Made by a program: the position numbers and the translations under genes. A stretch of DNA of 64,000 bases, taken from NCBI RefSeq assembly GCF_001524445.2, contig NZ_CP013417.1:3906001-3970000 (forward strand), given 5' to 3'. The notes below the pieces were generated by a model. The model saw nothing but the letters and a program-made list of their open reading frames with translations, searched no databases and was not told where the DNA came from. This DNA is from Burkholderia savannae. GTDB lineage: Bacteria > Pseudomonadota > Gammaproteobacteria > Burkholderiales > Burkholderiaceae. Positions 20,795 through 29,734 of this stretch are shown here, piece by piece (positions within the stretch are counted from its first letter, which is position 1; the number at the start of each line of letters is the position of its first letter).

Positions 20795-21943
20795 ATGCAA
20801 TTCGACAAGCGCGCCTCGCTCGACAAGATCAAGCAGATGTTCGAGGGCTTCGACCGGCCGCTCGCGCTCATCGTGTTCCTGCTGCTGTGCGTCGGCATCG
20901 TCACGCTCTACAGCGCGAGCATCGACATGCCCGGCCGCGTCGAGGACCAGCTGCGCAACATCATGCTGACGTTCGTGCTGATGTGGGTGATCGCGAACAT
21001 CCCGCAGCAGACGCTGATGCGCTTCGCGGTGCCGCTCTATTCGTTGGGCGTCGCGCTTCTCGTCGCGGTCGCGCTATTCGGGATGACGAAGAAGGGGGCG
21101 AAGCGCTGGCTGAACGTCGGCGTCGTGATCCAGCCGTCCGAGATCCTCAAGATCGCGACCCCGCTGATGCTCGCGTGGTACTACCAGCGCCGCGAAAGCA
21201 GCCTGCGCTGGTACGACTTCGTCGTCGCGTTCGTGATCCTGATGGTGCCCGTCGGGCTGATCGCGAAGCAGCCGGACCTCGGCACCGCCGTCCTCGTATT
21301 CGCGGCGGGCCTCTTCGTGATCTATCTGGCGGGGTTGTCGTTCAAGCTGATCGTGCCGGTGCTCGTTGCCGGCGTGATCGCGGTCGGCTCGATCGCCGTG
21401 TTCGAGGAGCGCATCTGCCAGCCCGACGTCGTCTGGCCGCTGATGCACGACTACCAGAAGCACCGCGTCTGCACACTGCTCGACCCGACGTCCGACCCGC
21501 TCGGCAAGGGCTTCCACACGATCCAGGCGGTAATCGCGATCGGCTCGGGCGGCCCGCTCGGCAAGGGCTATCTGAAGGGCACGCAGGCGCACCTCGAATT
21601 CATTCCGGAAAAGCACACCGACTTCATCTTCGCGGTGTTTTCCGAGGAATTCGGGCTCGTCGGCGGGCTCGTGCTGCTCACGCTCTACATGGCGCTGATC
21701 GTGCGCGGGCTCTACATCGCCGCGCAGGGCGCGACGCTGTTCGGGCGGCTGCTCGCCGGCTCGCTCACGCTCGCGTTCTTCGTCTACGCGTTCGTCAACA
21801 TCGGGATGGTGAGCGGCGTGTTGCCCGTCGTCGGCGTGCCGCTGCCGTTCATGAGCTACGGCGGCACCGCGCTCACGACGCTCGGCATCGCCGTCGGGCT
21901 CATCATGAGCGTCGGACGGCAGAAACGGCTGATGAAAAGCTGA
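20795..21943 (+). CDS. rodA: peptidoglycan glycosyltransferase RodA
   Basis: A SEDS-family polymerase of lipid II that pairs with PBP2. The 382-residue protein has about ten membrane segments, LYSAS near the first, KQPDLGTA (catalytic Asp region) and PFMSYGGTALT at the end. GGAGACAGGC precedes the ATG. Last gene of mreBCD-mrdA-rodA, 11 bases after mrdA. Confidence 0.96.
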   Translation: MQFDKRASLDKIKQMFEGFDRPLALIVFLLLCVGIVTLYSASIDMPGRVEDQLRNIMLTFVLMWVIANIPQQTLMRFAVPLYSLGVALLVAVALFGMTKKGAKRWLNVGVVIQPSEILKIATPLMLAWYYQRRESSLRWYDFVVAFVILMVPVGLIAKQPDLGTAVLVFAAGLFVIYLAGLSFKLIVPVLVAGVIAVGSIAVFEERICQPDVVWPLMHDYQKHRVCTLLDPTSDPLGKGFHTIQAVIAIGSGGPLGKGYLKGTQAHLEFIPEKHTDFIFAVFSEEFGLVGGLVLLTLYMALIVRGLYIAAQGATLFGRLLAGSLTLAFFVYAFVNIGMVSGVLPVVGVPLPFMSYGGTALTTLGIAVGLIMSVGRQKRLMKS

Positions 21944-21946
21944 TCG

Positions 21947-21973
21947 AAGCGGCGCGCGATGCGCCGCTTTTTT
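21947..21973 (+). terminator. rho-independent terminator of the mre-rodA operon
   Basis: AAGCGGCGC and GCGCCGCTT form a 9-bp stem around five bases and are followed by a T-run, directly after the rodA stop. Confidence 0.92.
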
Positions 21974-22121
21974 ATGTGCCGCTTCGGTTCGGGCTGGCGC
22001 TGGGCGCGGCGCTCGGCGCGGTGAATGGGGCGGCTCGAGGCGATGTACGGCCGCTGGACGGCGTGCCGTTGCCGTCGGCGTGTCGCGATGTCGAACGGGT
22101 AAGCCTCGAAGTCGAGCGGAC

Positions 22122-22205
22122 CTCGGTTCTCGGTTCTCGGTTCTCGGTTCTCGGTTCTCGGTTCTCGGTTCTCGGTTCTCGGTTCTCGGTTCTCGGTTCT
22201 CGGTT
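22122..22205. repeat. heptamer array CTCGGTT x12
   Basis: Twelve exact copies in the gap between the converging rodA and Sel1-repeat genes. The array is followed by three imperfect heptamers (22206-22226) and then by a second array in the same 7-base register. Confidence 0.97.
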
Positions 22206-22226
22206 CGTCGTTCGCGGGTTCGCGGG

Positions 22227-22303
22227 TTCGCCGTTCGCCGTTCGCCGTTCGCCGTTCGCCGTTCGCCGTTCGCCGTTCGCCGTTCGCCGTTCGCCGTTCG
22301 CCG
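22227..22303. repeat. heptamer array TTCGCCG x11
   Basis: Eleven exact copies, exactly in register with the preceding CTCGGTT array (105 bases from its start). It ends 37 bases before the 3' end of the Sel1-repeat gene. Confidence 0.97.
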
Positions 22304-22340
22304 GTTCGAATGCTCTGTCGATTCGCGGTTCCCCGCGCGA

Positions 22341-23132
22341 TCAATTCGACGGAGCCGGCGCCTTCGGCGCCGACGCGCCGCCCGGCCCCGCCTTCAGCAC
22401 GGCCGTCAGCTCGCGGTACTTGAGCGCCGCGGCGTCGTCGCCTTGCGCGGCGGCCGCCGCGTAGTACGCGCGCGCGATGTTGAGATTGCGCACGACGCCG
22501 TCGCCGCCGCGCTCGTAGAACGACGCGGTCACGTATTGCGAGACCGGCTCGCCCGCATCGGCCGCGCGCTTGTACCATTCGAACGCCTGGCGGTTGTCGC
22601 GCGGCGTGCCGCGCCCGTCGAGAAACTGGTTCGCGAGCGCGAGCTCCGCCTGTACGTGCCCTTGCCGCGCGGCCTTCAGGAACCAGCCGTGCGCGGCCGC
22701 CGGATCGCGCGCGACGAACTCGCCGTCGTCGAGCATCCGGCCGTACACGTACTGCGCCTGCGACATGCCCGCGTCGGCCGCGCGCTTGAGCCAGCGCAGC
22801 CCTTCCGGCACGTTCGCCGTCACGCCTTCGCCCGTGATCAGCATCATCGCGTAATCGAACGCGGCGAGGCGGTTGCCGCGCGTCGCCGCGTCGTGAAACT
22901 GCACGAGCGCGGCGCGCAGATTGCCCGCGTTGTAGTCGGCGACCGCCGATTCCGTCTCGCGCTCCGGATTCGGCCGCTTCTGCGCGCCCGACGCCTGCGC
23001 GAACGCGCCGCCCGCCGCCGCGCCGAACGCCGCGCCGAACGCCGCGGCGACGACGAGCGAGCCGACCGCCGCGCCGCGATGCGCATGCCGCGTGCGCGCG
23101 AACCACGGCGCGCCGCGACGCTTCCCGTTCAT
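22341..23132 (-). CDS. Sel1-repeat (TPR-like) exported protein
   Basis: A 263-residue protein with an N-terminal signal-like segment (about residues 20-46, ending AFAQA) and at least four Sel1-type repeats, seen as A-x-x-G-x2-x-A-x3-L/Y with WLKRAADAG, WFLKAARQG and WYKRAADAG. Such repeats bind other proteins; many members sit in the periplasm. The ATG overlaps the stop of the aldolase gene (ATGA) and has AGGAGGTG before it. Specific function unknown. Confidence 0.85.
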   Translation of the reverse strand: MNGKRRGAPWFARTRHAHRGAAVGSLVVAAAFGAAFGAAAGGAFAQASGAQKRPNPERETESAVADYNAGNLRAALVQFHDAATRGNRLAAFDYAMMLITGEGVTANVPEGLRWLKRAADAGMSQAQYVYGRMLDDGEFVARDPAAAHGWFLKAARQGHVQAELALANQFLDGRGTPRDNRQAFEWYKRAADAGEPVSQYVTASFYERGGDGVVRNLNIARAYYAAAAAQGDDAAALKYRELTAVLKAGPGGASAPKAPAPSN

Positions 23133-23914
23133 CCCCGCACCTCCTGCAATGCCTGCCGCGTCGCGCGCAGCAGCCACACGACGTCCGCCGACAGCGCGAT
23201 CACGCGAAAGCCGGCTTCGAGATACTGGCGCGCGCCCGCCGCGTCGGCGGCGAAGATGCCGGCCGGCACGCCGGCGCGCCGTCCGGCCGCGAGCACGTGT
23301 TCGAGCGCCGCCGCGACGTCCGGATGCTTCGTATCGCCGAGATGCCCGAGGCTCGCCGACAGATCGGCAGGCCCGACGAACACGCAGTCGACGCCCGGCG
23401 TCGCCGCGATCCGCTCGGCGTCGTCGATCCCGCGCGCCGATTCGATCTGCACGATCGTCGCGATCTGCGCGTTCGCGGTCTGCACATAATCGCGCCGCAT
23501 CCCGTACGCGGCCGCGCGGACGATACCCGCGACGCCGCGCAGCCCGTCCGGCGCATCGGGCGCCTGAAAGCGGGTGAGCCGCACCGCGTGCGCGGCCTCG
23601 TCGGCCGTCTCGACGTTCGGAAACATCAGCGTGCGCGCGCCCGCGTCGAGCGCCCGCTTGACGAGCCACGGCTCGCGCGCCGGCACCCGCACGACGGGCT
23701 CGCTCGGCAAATGCGCGGCGGCGAGCGCGCGCAGCTGCGCGGCGACGTCGCGGCTATCGTTCGGCGCATGCTCCATGTCGATGCACAGCCAGTCGAAGCC
23801 TGCATGCGCGAGCGCCTCGGTCGCCGCCGCGCTCGCGAGCGTGAGCCAGAGGCCGAGCAGCGGCTCGTCGCCGTCGCGCAGGCGCGCCTTGAGGGAATTG
23901 GTGAGCGTGCTCAT
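23129..23914 (-). CDS. HpcH/HpaI-family aldolase
   Basis: A 261-residue class II (metal-dependent) aldolase that cleaves or forms 2-keto-4-hydroxy acids. Family landmarks are GLWLTLAS, DWLCIDMEHAPND, the metal-binding Glu in IVQIESARGI and the FVGPADLSASLG loop. Could be 4-hydroxy-2-oxovalerate/HKHD aldolase-like or a citrate-lyase-beta relative; the substrate cannot be read. It is coupled to the Sel1 gene. Confidence 0.88.
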   Translation of the reverse strand: MSTLTNSLKARLRDGDEPLLGLWLTLASAAATEALAHAGFDWLCIDMEHAPNDSRDVAAQLRALAAAHLPSEPVVRVPAREPWLVKRALDAGARTLMFPNVETADEAAHAVRLTRFQAPDAPDGLRGVAGIVRAAAYGMRRDYVQTANAQIATIVQIESARGIDDAERIAATPGVDCVFVGPADLSASLGHLGDTKHPDVAAALEHVLAAGRRAGVPAGIFAADAAGARQYLEAGFRVIALSADVVWLLRATRQALQEVRG

Positions 23915-24239
23915 CGGCGGCCTCCTGTCGTGCTGCGCACGAGCGGACTGCGATTCGGAAGAGGGGGCAAGCGGCCGCCGGGCGGGGCGCTGCGCCGCAA
24001 CAGGCGGGGGCGCGGCTCGTTCGTCGCGGCGGACGATTCACGAGTCGATCATACCGTGATCGCGGCCCGCACGCGGATTCGGAGAATATCGGCGCAAGAC
24101 CGGGCGACTCGCGGCGGAATCGGAGAAGCCGACAGGTTCGGCGAAGAAAAGGATACGCGCGGCGCAATCGGCCGCCGCGCGGTGCGGCATGCATGTCGAA
24201 GCGCGCGCAACGGCGCAATCGCGCCGCGCGCCGCCCGCA
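23915..24239. other. gap between queD and the aldolase gene
   Basis: No gene is supported in these 325 bases. It must carry the aldolase promoter. ORFs across it have no recognisable content. Confidence 0.5.
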
Positions 24240-24692
24240 TCACGCGCGCGATTCGCGCTCGACGTCGGCCCAGCAGTTCGGCGTCTCGTACAGACGCACG
24301 CGCTCGAGCCGCAAATTCACGCCGTAATGCGCGTCATACACGTTCGCGAGGATGTCGAACGCGATCGCCGCGAGATTCTCGACGGTCGGAATCCGGTCGA
24401 GAACGACCGTCTTGTGATCGGCCATCTTCTCGAGGAACGAGCGCACGACCTCGTCGCGCGCATAGACGAGGAACGCGTGATCCCACTTGCTGACGAGGTG
24501 CTCCATCGCGAGCGCCTTCACGTCGGCGAAATCCATCACCATCCCGCGGTCGGGCGCGCCCTCGGTCTCGACGAGATCGCCGCGCAGCGTGACTTCGAGC
24601 ACGTAGCGATGCCCGTGCAGATTGCGGCACTGGCTGCGGTGATCGGGAATGCGGTGGCCCGCGTCGAATTCGAGTTTTCGGGTAATCAGCAC
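24240..24692 (-). CDS. queD: 6-carboxy-5,6,7,8-tetrahydropterin synthase
   Basis: QueD converts 7,8-dihydroneopterin triphosphate to carboxytetrahydropterin in the pathway to queuosine. The 150-residue protein has the zinc histidines in DAGHRI and NLHGHRY, the catalytic region KWDHAFLV, and TVENLA. Third gene of queC-queE-queD. Confidence 0.94.
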   Translation of the reverse strand: MLITRKLEFDAGHRIPDHRSQCRNLHGHRYVLEVTLRGDLVETEGAPDRGMVMDFADVKALAMEHLVSKWDHAFLVYARDEVVRSFLEKMADHKTVVLDRIPTVENLAAIAFDILANVYDAHYGVNLRLERVRLYETPNCWADVERESRA

Positions 24693-24711
24693 GATGAATG
24701 AGGCGTATGGC

Positions 24712-25344
24712 TCAAGGAATGTTCAGGTACTTGTGCGTCTGCATCGACAACCGCCACTGCGGATGGCGCTTGCACCAGTCGATCGCGAGCTTCGTGTTGA
24801 GCTCGCGCGACGGGCCGTCCATCGGCTGCACGAGGAAATGGTCGAAGTCGAGCTTCGCGTAATCGGCAAGGCGCTGGTTGTCCTGCGGCACCACCACCTT
24901 CAATTCGTTGCCCTTCGTGACGACGAGGGGCGCGTCCGCCTTCGGGCTCACGCAGACCCAGTCGATCGATTCGAGCACGGGCAGCGAACCGTTCGTCTCG
25001 ATCGCGATCGTGAAGCCCGCCGCGTGAAGCGCGTCGACGAGCGGCTGATCGAGCTGCAACATCGGCTCGCCGCCCGTACAGACGACGAAGCGATGCGCCT
25101 CGCCTGGCGGCCACAGCGACGCGATCTTCGCCGCGAGCGATTCCGCATCCTTGAACTTGCCGCCGTTCTCGCCGTCGGCGCCGACGAAATCGGTGTCGCA
25201 GAAACGGCACACCGCGCCGTCGCGATCCTCTTCGCGCCCCGTCCACAGATTGCAGCCGGCAAACCGGCAGAACACGGCCGGACGGCCGGCGTTCGCGCCC
25301 TCGCCCTGCAACGTATAGAAGATTTCCTTGACCGTGTACGTCAT
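24712..25344 (-). CDS. queE: 7-carboxy-7-deazaguanine synthase (radical SAM)
   Basis: QueE rearranges carboxytetrahydropterin to CDG. Its iron-sulfur ligands are Cys31, Cys46 and Cys49, a C-x14-C-x2-C spacing instead of the usual C-x3-C-x2-C; this variant is known for Burkholderia QueE. TLQGEG at the start and VCTGGEP are typical. 210 residues; 19 bases before queD. Confidence 0.94.
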   Translation of the reverse strand: MTYTVKEIFYTLQGEGANAGRPAVFCRFAGCNLWTGREEDRDGAVCRFCDTDFVGADGENGGKFKDAESLAAKIASLWPPGEAHRFVVCTGGEPMLQLDQPLVDALHAAGFTIAIETNGSLPVLESIDWVCVSPKADAPLVVTKGNELKVVVPQDNQRLADYAKLDFDHFLVQPMDGPSRELNTKLAIDWCKRHPQWRLSMQTHKYLNIP

Positions 25345-25431
25345 GCCGCTTCGTTCCAGCTTGCGCCGTTCGCCTTCCGTTACTCGATGAATCCCACCGG
25401 CACCCGCGCACCCACGCGAGCGCCGCGCGCC

Positions 25432-26166
25432 TCAGACGGGCGCCTCCGTCACGCTTTCGCCGCGCAGATACGCCTCGTAGCCGCGCTTGCGCAGCTTGCA
25501 CGCCGGGCACTCGCCGCAGCCGAAACCCCAGTCGTGCAGCTCCGAGCGCTCGCCGACATAGCACGTGTGCGTCTCGACGCGAATCAACTCGACGAGCGGC
25601 TGGCCGCCGAGCTGCTCGGCAAGCCGCCATGTATCGGCCTTGTCGAGCCACATCAGCGGCGTCTCCAGCACGAAGCGCGCATCCATGCCGAGATTGAGCG
25701 CGACCTGCAGCGCCTTCATCGTGTCGTCGCGGCAATCCGGGTAACCGGAGAAATCGGTCTCGCACATGCCGCCGACGAGCGCGCGCAGCCCGCGCCGATA
25801 CGCGATCGCCGCGCCGATCGTCACGAACAGCAGATTGCGGCCCGGCACGAACGTGTTCGGCAGGCCGTTCGACGCCGTCTCGATCTCGATCGCGCGCGTC
25901 ATCGCGGTGTCGCTGATCGCGCCCAGCACCGACAGATCGATCATGTGATCGTCGCCGAGCTTGTGCGCCCACTGCGGAAAACGCCGCTTCAGCGCGTCGC
26001 GCACGCCCTCGCGGCACTCGAGCTCGACGCGATGACGCTGGCCGTAATCGAAGCCGAGCGTCTCGACGCTCTGATAGCGCTCGAGCGCCCAGGCAACGCA
26101 CGTGGCCGAATCCTGGCCGCCGGAAAACAATACGAGCGCGCCGTTCTTAGCGTCTGTCCGAATCAC
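25432..26166 (-). CDS. queC: 7-cyano-7-deazaguanine synthase
   Basis: QueC makes preQ0 from CDG, ammonia and ATP. The PP-loop SGGQDSAT is at residues 15-22 and the zinc cysteines are at the end in [12 protein letters not shown]. 244 residues. First gene of the queuosine operon; no queF is in the window. Confidence 0.95.
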   Translation of the reverse strand: MIRTDAKNGALVLFSGGQDSATCVAWALERYQSVETLGFDYGQRHRVELECREGVRDALKRRFPQWAHKLGDDHMIDLSVLGAISDTAMTRAIEIETASNGLPNTFVPGRNLLFVTIGAAIAYRRGLRALVGGMCETDFSGYPDCRDDTMKALQVALNLGMDARFVLETPLMWLDKADTWRLAEQLGGQPLVELIRVETHTCYVGERSELHDWGFGCGECPACKLRKRGYEAYLRGESVTEAPV

Positions 26167-26235
26167 CGTGATACTCCGTGAATGATGAGCGAGCGCGCCG
26201 GCGGCCCGACGCGCGCCGGCAGTGCCGGCCCACCC

Positions 26236-26241
26236 AGTATA
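26236..26241 (-). promoter_or_regulatory. candidate -10 box for queCED
   Basis: TATACT on the minus strand 70 bases before queC; TTTCGG 16 bases further upstream is a weak -35. The remainder of the gap from 26242 to the tRNA terminator shows nothing else. Confidence 0.4.
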
Positions 26242-26460
26242 GGCAGCAGCGCGCGGCCCGAAACGGCGCGGCGCTTATGTCGCTCATCGCGCCGCGCTGC
26301 GGCGGCGCACGCTCTCGCGCCGTGCTCGGGCGCCGAAACAAAAAAGGACTTGCGGCGCCGCTCGGGCGCGCCCTCAAGCCCTCTAAGTCTTTGAGTCGAC
26401 GGAGATTTTATCACGCCGCCCCAAAATCGGCCGAAGGCCGGACATGCCGCTCCACAAACG

Positions 26461-26491
26461 AAAAACCCCAAGAATCTGGCGATTCTTGGGG
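26461..26491 (-). terminator. rho-independent terminator of tRNA-Phe
   Basis: A perfect 11-bp stem (26466-26476 with 26481-26491) around TGGC, followed on the minus strand by five T, 12 bases after the tRNA end. Confidence 0.93.
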
Positions 26492-26502
26492 TGGAATACT
26501 GC

Positions 26503-26578
26503 TGGTGGCCTGGGGCGGAATCGAACCACCGACACGCGGATTTTCAATCCGCTGCTCTACCAACTGAGCTACCGGGCC
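26503..26578 (-). tRNA. tRNA-Phe (GAA)
   Basis: A 76-base cloverleaf with encoded CCA. D arm GCTC/GAGC, anticodon stem GCGGA/TCCGC with loop TTGAAAA giving anticodon GAA, T loop TTCGATT. The acceptor stem GGCCCGG/CCAGGCC has one C-A mismatch at pair 5-68. Confidence 0.97.
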
Positions 26579-26591
26579 ACGAAGAAAAAAG

Positions 26592-26620
26592 ATTATAGCA
26601 ATGCGCAAAACACCGATCAA
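26592..26620 (-). promoter_or_regulatory. promoter of tRNA-Phe
   Basis: TTGATC (26615-26620) and a consensus TATAAT (26592-26597) are 17 bases apart on the minus strand, just upstream of the tRNA. Confidence 0.88.
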
Positions 26621-26637
26621 GCCCTTTGCGCAAAAAT

Positions 26638-27324
26638 TTATACCGCGCCTTCGGCCGGCTTCTTGCCGAGCTCGACGCCGAGCTGCTTCAGCTTCCGGTA
26701 CAAGTGCGTGCGCTCGAGGCCCGTCTTCTCCGCGACGCGCGTCATGCTGCCGTTCTCGCGCGCGAGGTGATATTCGAAGTACGCGCGCTCGAACGCGTCG
26801 CGCGCCTCGCGCAGCGGAATGTCGAACGGAATCGCGGCTGTCGTCTGGCCCTCGAACGCCGCGGACGCGTCGTCGTTGAACGTCGGCAGCGCGGCCGCGG
26901 ACGCGACCGACGACGGCCCCGCCGCCGGCTTCGCCGCCGTGCTCGCGGGCAGCGGCGCCGCGCCGCGCGCGAGGCCGTGCTCGACCGACTTCAGCAGCTT
27001 CTGCAGCGTGATCGGCTTCTCGAGGAAATCGAGCGCGCCGATCTTCGTCGCCTCGACGGCCGTGTCGATCGTCGCGTGCCCCGACATCATGATGACGGGC
27101 ATCGTCAATTGTCCTTGGCTCGCCCACTCCTTCAGCAACGTGACGCCGTCGGTATCGGGCATCCAGATGTCGAGCAGCACGAGATCGGGCGCATGCCGCA
27201 GCCGGTAGTCGCGCGCGGCCTGCGCGTTCTCCGCTACGTCGACGACATGCCCTTCGTCGCTGAGGATCTCCGAGAGCAATTCCCGGATGCCCATTTCATC
27301 ATCTACCACCAGGATGGTTGCCAT
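26638..27324 (-). CDS. NtrX-type response regulator lacking the AAA+ domain
   Basis: A 228-residue regulator. The receiver domain has Asp8/Asp9, the phospho-acceptor Asp52 in LLDIWMPD, and Lys103. The C-terminus (about 175-222) is a Fis-type HTH with EKTGLERTHLYRKLKQLG, as in NtrX. Between them is a 55-residue Ala/Pro/Ser linker in place of the sigma-54 ATPase domain of standard NtrX. It directly abuts the kinase gene (no gap), so it is surely its partner. It probably cannot activate sigma-54 promoters itself. Confidence 0.9.
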   Translation of the reverse strand: MATILVVDDEMGIRELLSEILSDEGHVVDVAENAQAARDYRLRHAPDLVLLDIWMPDTDGVTLLKEWASQGQLTMPVIMMSGHATIDTAVEATKIGALDFLEKPITLQKLLKSVEHGLARGAAPLPASTAAKPAAGPSSVASAAALPTFNDDASAAFEGQTTAAIPFDIPLREARDAFERAYFEYHLARENGSMTRVAEKTGLERTHLYRKLKQLGVELGKKPAEGAV

Positions 27325-29733
27325 TTACGCTGCCTTTGTCTGCACAGTTGCTCTTGTCTTGGCGGGTGCCGTGCCGCCGTTCGCTCCGCCCCCGGCGCCC
27401 GCCGCATCGTCCGCGAGTTGCAGGAACAGGATCGAGACCTGCGCGCCTTCCACGACGTCGCCGTGCATGCGATTGCGCAAATCGATCCGCGCGCCATGCT
27501 CGTCGACGATCTTCTTCACCGTCGCGAGACCGAGCCCCGTACCCTTCGCCTTCGTCGTCACGTAAGGCTCGAACGCGCGCGTCAGGATGCGCGCCGGAAA
27601 ACCCGGACCGTTGTCCGAGACGGTCAACCGAACCGCGACCCGCGTTTTGCCGTCCGCGTCGGGATCGCCATATTCTACTGTCTTGGTTTCGAGCAACACA
27701 CGGGGATGCTCGACGTCGGCGACCGAATCCTGCGCGTTCTGCAGCAGATTGTGGATCACCTGACGCAGTTGCGTCGCATCGCCGCGGATCACGGGAAGCG
27801 GCGCCTGCTCGACGACGATCGTGTTCTTGCCTTCGCCGACGCCGTAGAGCGTCAATACTTCGCTCACCAGATCGTTGAGCTGCAGATTGACGAGCACCGC
27901 GGGCGGCGTGCGCGCGTAATCGCGGAAATCGTCGACCATCCGCTTCATCGCGGCCACCTGATTGACGATCGTCGTCGCGCCGCGCTTGAGCACGTCGGCG
28001 TCGGGCGGCGCGAGCTTGTCGGAAAGCTTCATCTGCAGGCGCTCGGCCGACAGCTGGATCGGCGTGAGCGGATTCTTGATCTCGTGCGCAAGCCGCCGCG
28101 CCACCTCGCCCCATGCGACCGAACGCTGCGCGGAGATCACGTCGGAGATGTCGTCGAACACGACGACGTAGCCGGACGTCTGCGGATCGTCGGGCTGCCC
28201 CGGAGCGGCCGCCGTCGACACGAGCCGCGTGCCGCGCACGAGCAGCGTCAGCGGATCGGCCTCGCCCGGCACCTCGACCGCGAACTGCTGCTGCCAGTGG
28301 CCGCGATCCTCGCCGCTGCCCCGGCCCGCCGCCTCGCGATCGGCGAACGCCTTTCTCACCATCGCGCCGAATTCCGCGACGACGCCGACCTGATCGAGCG
28401 TCGTGCCGATCAGCGAATTGAACGGCTGACGGAAAATCCGCTCGGCGCCGCGGTTCGCGGTCGTCAGGCGGAACTGGCGGTCGAGCACGAACACGCCCGC
28501 CGTCAGGTTCGCGAGAATGCTCTCGAGGTAGGTCTTCGAATGCTCGAGCGCGACGCGGTTCTTCTCGACCGCGAGGCGCGCCTCCGACAACTGCCGCGTC
28601 ATCGCGTTGAACGACTGCGTGAGGAAGCCGAGCTCGTCGCGCGTCTTGATTTCGCGCTTCGGCGTGTAATCGCCTTCCGCGACCTCCTTCGTGCCCTGCG
28701 CGAGCAGGAACAACGGCCGCGCGAGCTGGTTGCCGAGCGCGAGCGCGATCATCATCGCGATGAACGTCGCGAGGAAGAGCGCGAGCGTGAGCGTGCCGAT
28801 GTACATCTTGCGCAGCCCGCTGCGGCCAAGCGCCTTCTCCTGATATTCGCGATACGCGCGTTGCACCGCGTCGGCGTTGCGCGCAAGCGTCGGCGACACC
28901 GGCTGCGTGAGCTGCAGGAAGCGCTCGTCGGGCTGCAGCAGCGACGTCGACGAATCGGGAATGCGCTGCACGACGCGCAGGCGCAGCGCGCCTTTCGAGC
29001 CGTGCGCGTGCGGATCGCCGTCCACTTCGCCTTCGATCGCCGCATAGCCGCCATGCTCGCGCGCCTGGCTCAGCATCAGCGGCGTCGGCATGTCGTCCGG
29101 GATCAGCGCGGCGAAGTTGCCCGACGCCTGCGCGACGATGTGCACGTCGGGCGACGCGCCCGTGCTGCGCCCCGGCTCGACGATCGTCGCGTCCTGCACG
29201 CCGATCTGCTCGCGCAGCCGCAGAAGCGTGAGCGTCGTGCCGTTCGTGTTGGTGTCGGCGCTCGCGAGCTGCTCGGCCATCAGGCGCGCCTTCGTCTGCA
29301 AATCCGCGAGCGACGTGTCGAGCATCCCGCGGCCGAGATTCAGGCCCGCGGTGAGCGCCGTCTCGACGTTCACGTCGAACCACGACTCGATGCTGCGCGA
29401 CACGAACTGATACGACACGATATAGATGATCCCGCCCGGCACGACGCCGACGAGCGTGAAGAACACCGCGAGCTTCGCGAGCAGCCGCGTGCCGAACTTG
29501 CCTTTCCTCAGCCGCGCGACGATCATCCCGACGAGCCCGAGCACGACGAGCATGAACACGAGCGCGACGATGATGTTCGCCGAGTAGAGCCACGAGTAGT
29601 AGCGATCGAAGAACTCGGTGTTCGCGCTCGCGGCCGCGAGCAGCACGAGCAACAGAATCGCCGTGATCGCGACGGTCGACACGATCACGCGTATGAGGAG
29701 GCTCTTTCCGCTCGTCGCGCGGCGGACGCGCAT
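27325..29733 (-). CDS. NtrY-type sensor histidine kinase
   Basis: An 802-residue membrane kinase. Three hydrophobic segments lie near the N-terminus (about 10-35, 45-70, 85-110), a large extracytoplasmic region follows, a fourth membrane segment at about 320-345, then HAMP, PAS (VFVLDRQFRLTTAN), HisKA with phospho-His in RRLAHEIKNPLTPIQ, and the ATPase with HNLLQNAQDS, DNGPGFP and KGTGLGLATVKKIV. The family links it to nitrogen or redox signals. The ATG at 29733 is one base after the previous stop; a GTG at 29745 is an alternative. Confidence 0.92.
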   Translation of the reverse strand: MRVRRATSGKSLLIRVIVSTVAITAILLLVLLAAASANTEFFDRYYSWLYSANIIVALVFMLVVLGLVGMIVARLRKGKFGTRLLAKLAVFFTLVGVVPGGIIYIVSYQFVSRSIESWFDVNVETALTAGLNLGRGMLDTSLADLQTKARLMAEQLASADTNTNGTTLTLLRLREQIGVQDATIVEPGRSTGASPDVHIVAQASGNFAALIPDDMPTPLMLSQAREHGGYAAIEGEVDGDPHAHGSKGALRLRVVQRIPDSSTSLLQPDERFLQLTQPVSPTLARNADAVQRAYREYQEKALGRSGLRKMYIGTLTLALFLATFIAMMIALALGNQLARPLFLLAQGTKEVAEGDYTPKREIKTRDELGFLTQSFNAMTRQLSEARLAVEKNRVALEHSKTYLESILANLTAGVFVLDRQFRLTTANRGAERIFRQPFNSLIGTTLDQVGVVAEFGAMVRKAFADREAAGRGSGEDRGHWQQQFAVEVPGEADPLTLLVRGTRLVSTAAAPGQPDDPQTSGYVVVFDDISDVISAQRSVAWGEVARRLAHEIKNPLTPIQLSAERLQMKLSDKLAPPDADVLKRGATTIVNQVAAMKRMVDDFRDYARTPPAVLVNLQLNDLVSEVLTLYGVGEGKNTIVVEQAPLPVIRGDATQLRQVIHNLLQNAQDSVADVEHPRVLLETKTVEYGDPDADGKTRVAVRLTVSDNGPGFPARILTRAFEPYVTTKAKGTGLGLATVKKIVDEHGARIDLRNRMHGDVVEGAQVSILFLQLADDAAGAGGGANGGTAPAKTRATVQTKAA

Positions 29734-29734
29734 T

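Noticed and set aside
24049..24243. Small protein between queD and the aldolase gene
   Set aside because: No ribosome site, and the frame has no recognisable content.
26167..26460. preQ1 riboswitch before queC
   Set aside because: No preQ1 aptamer pattern is visible between the tRNA terminator and queC.
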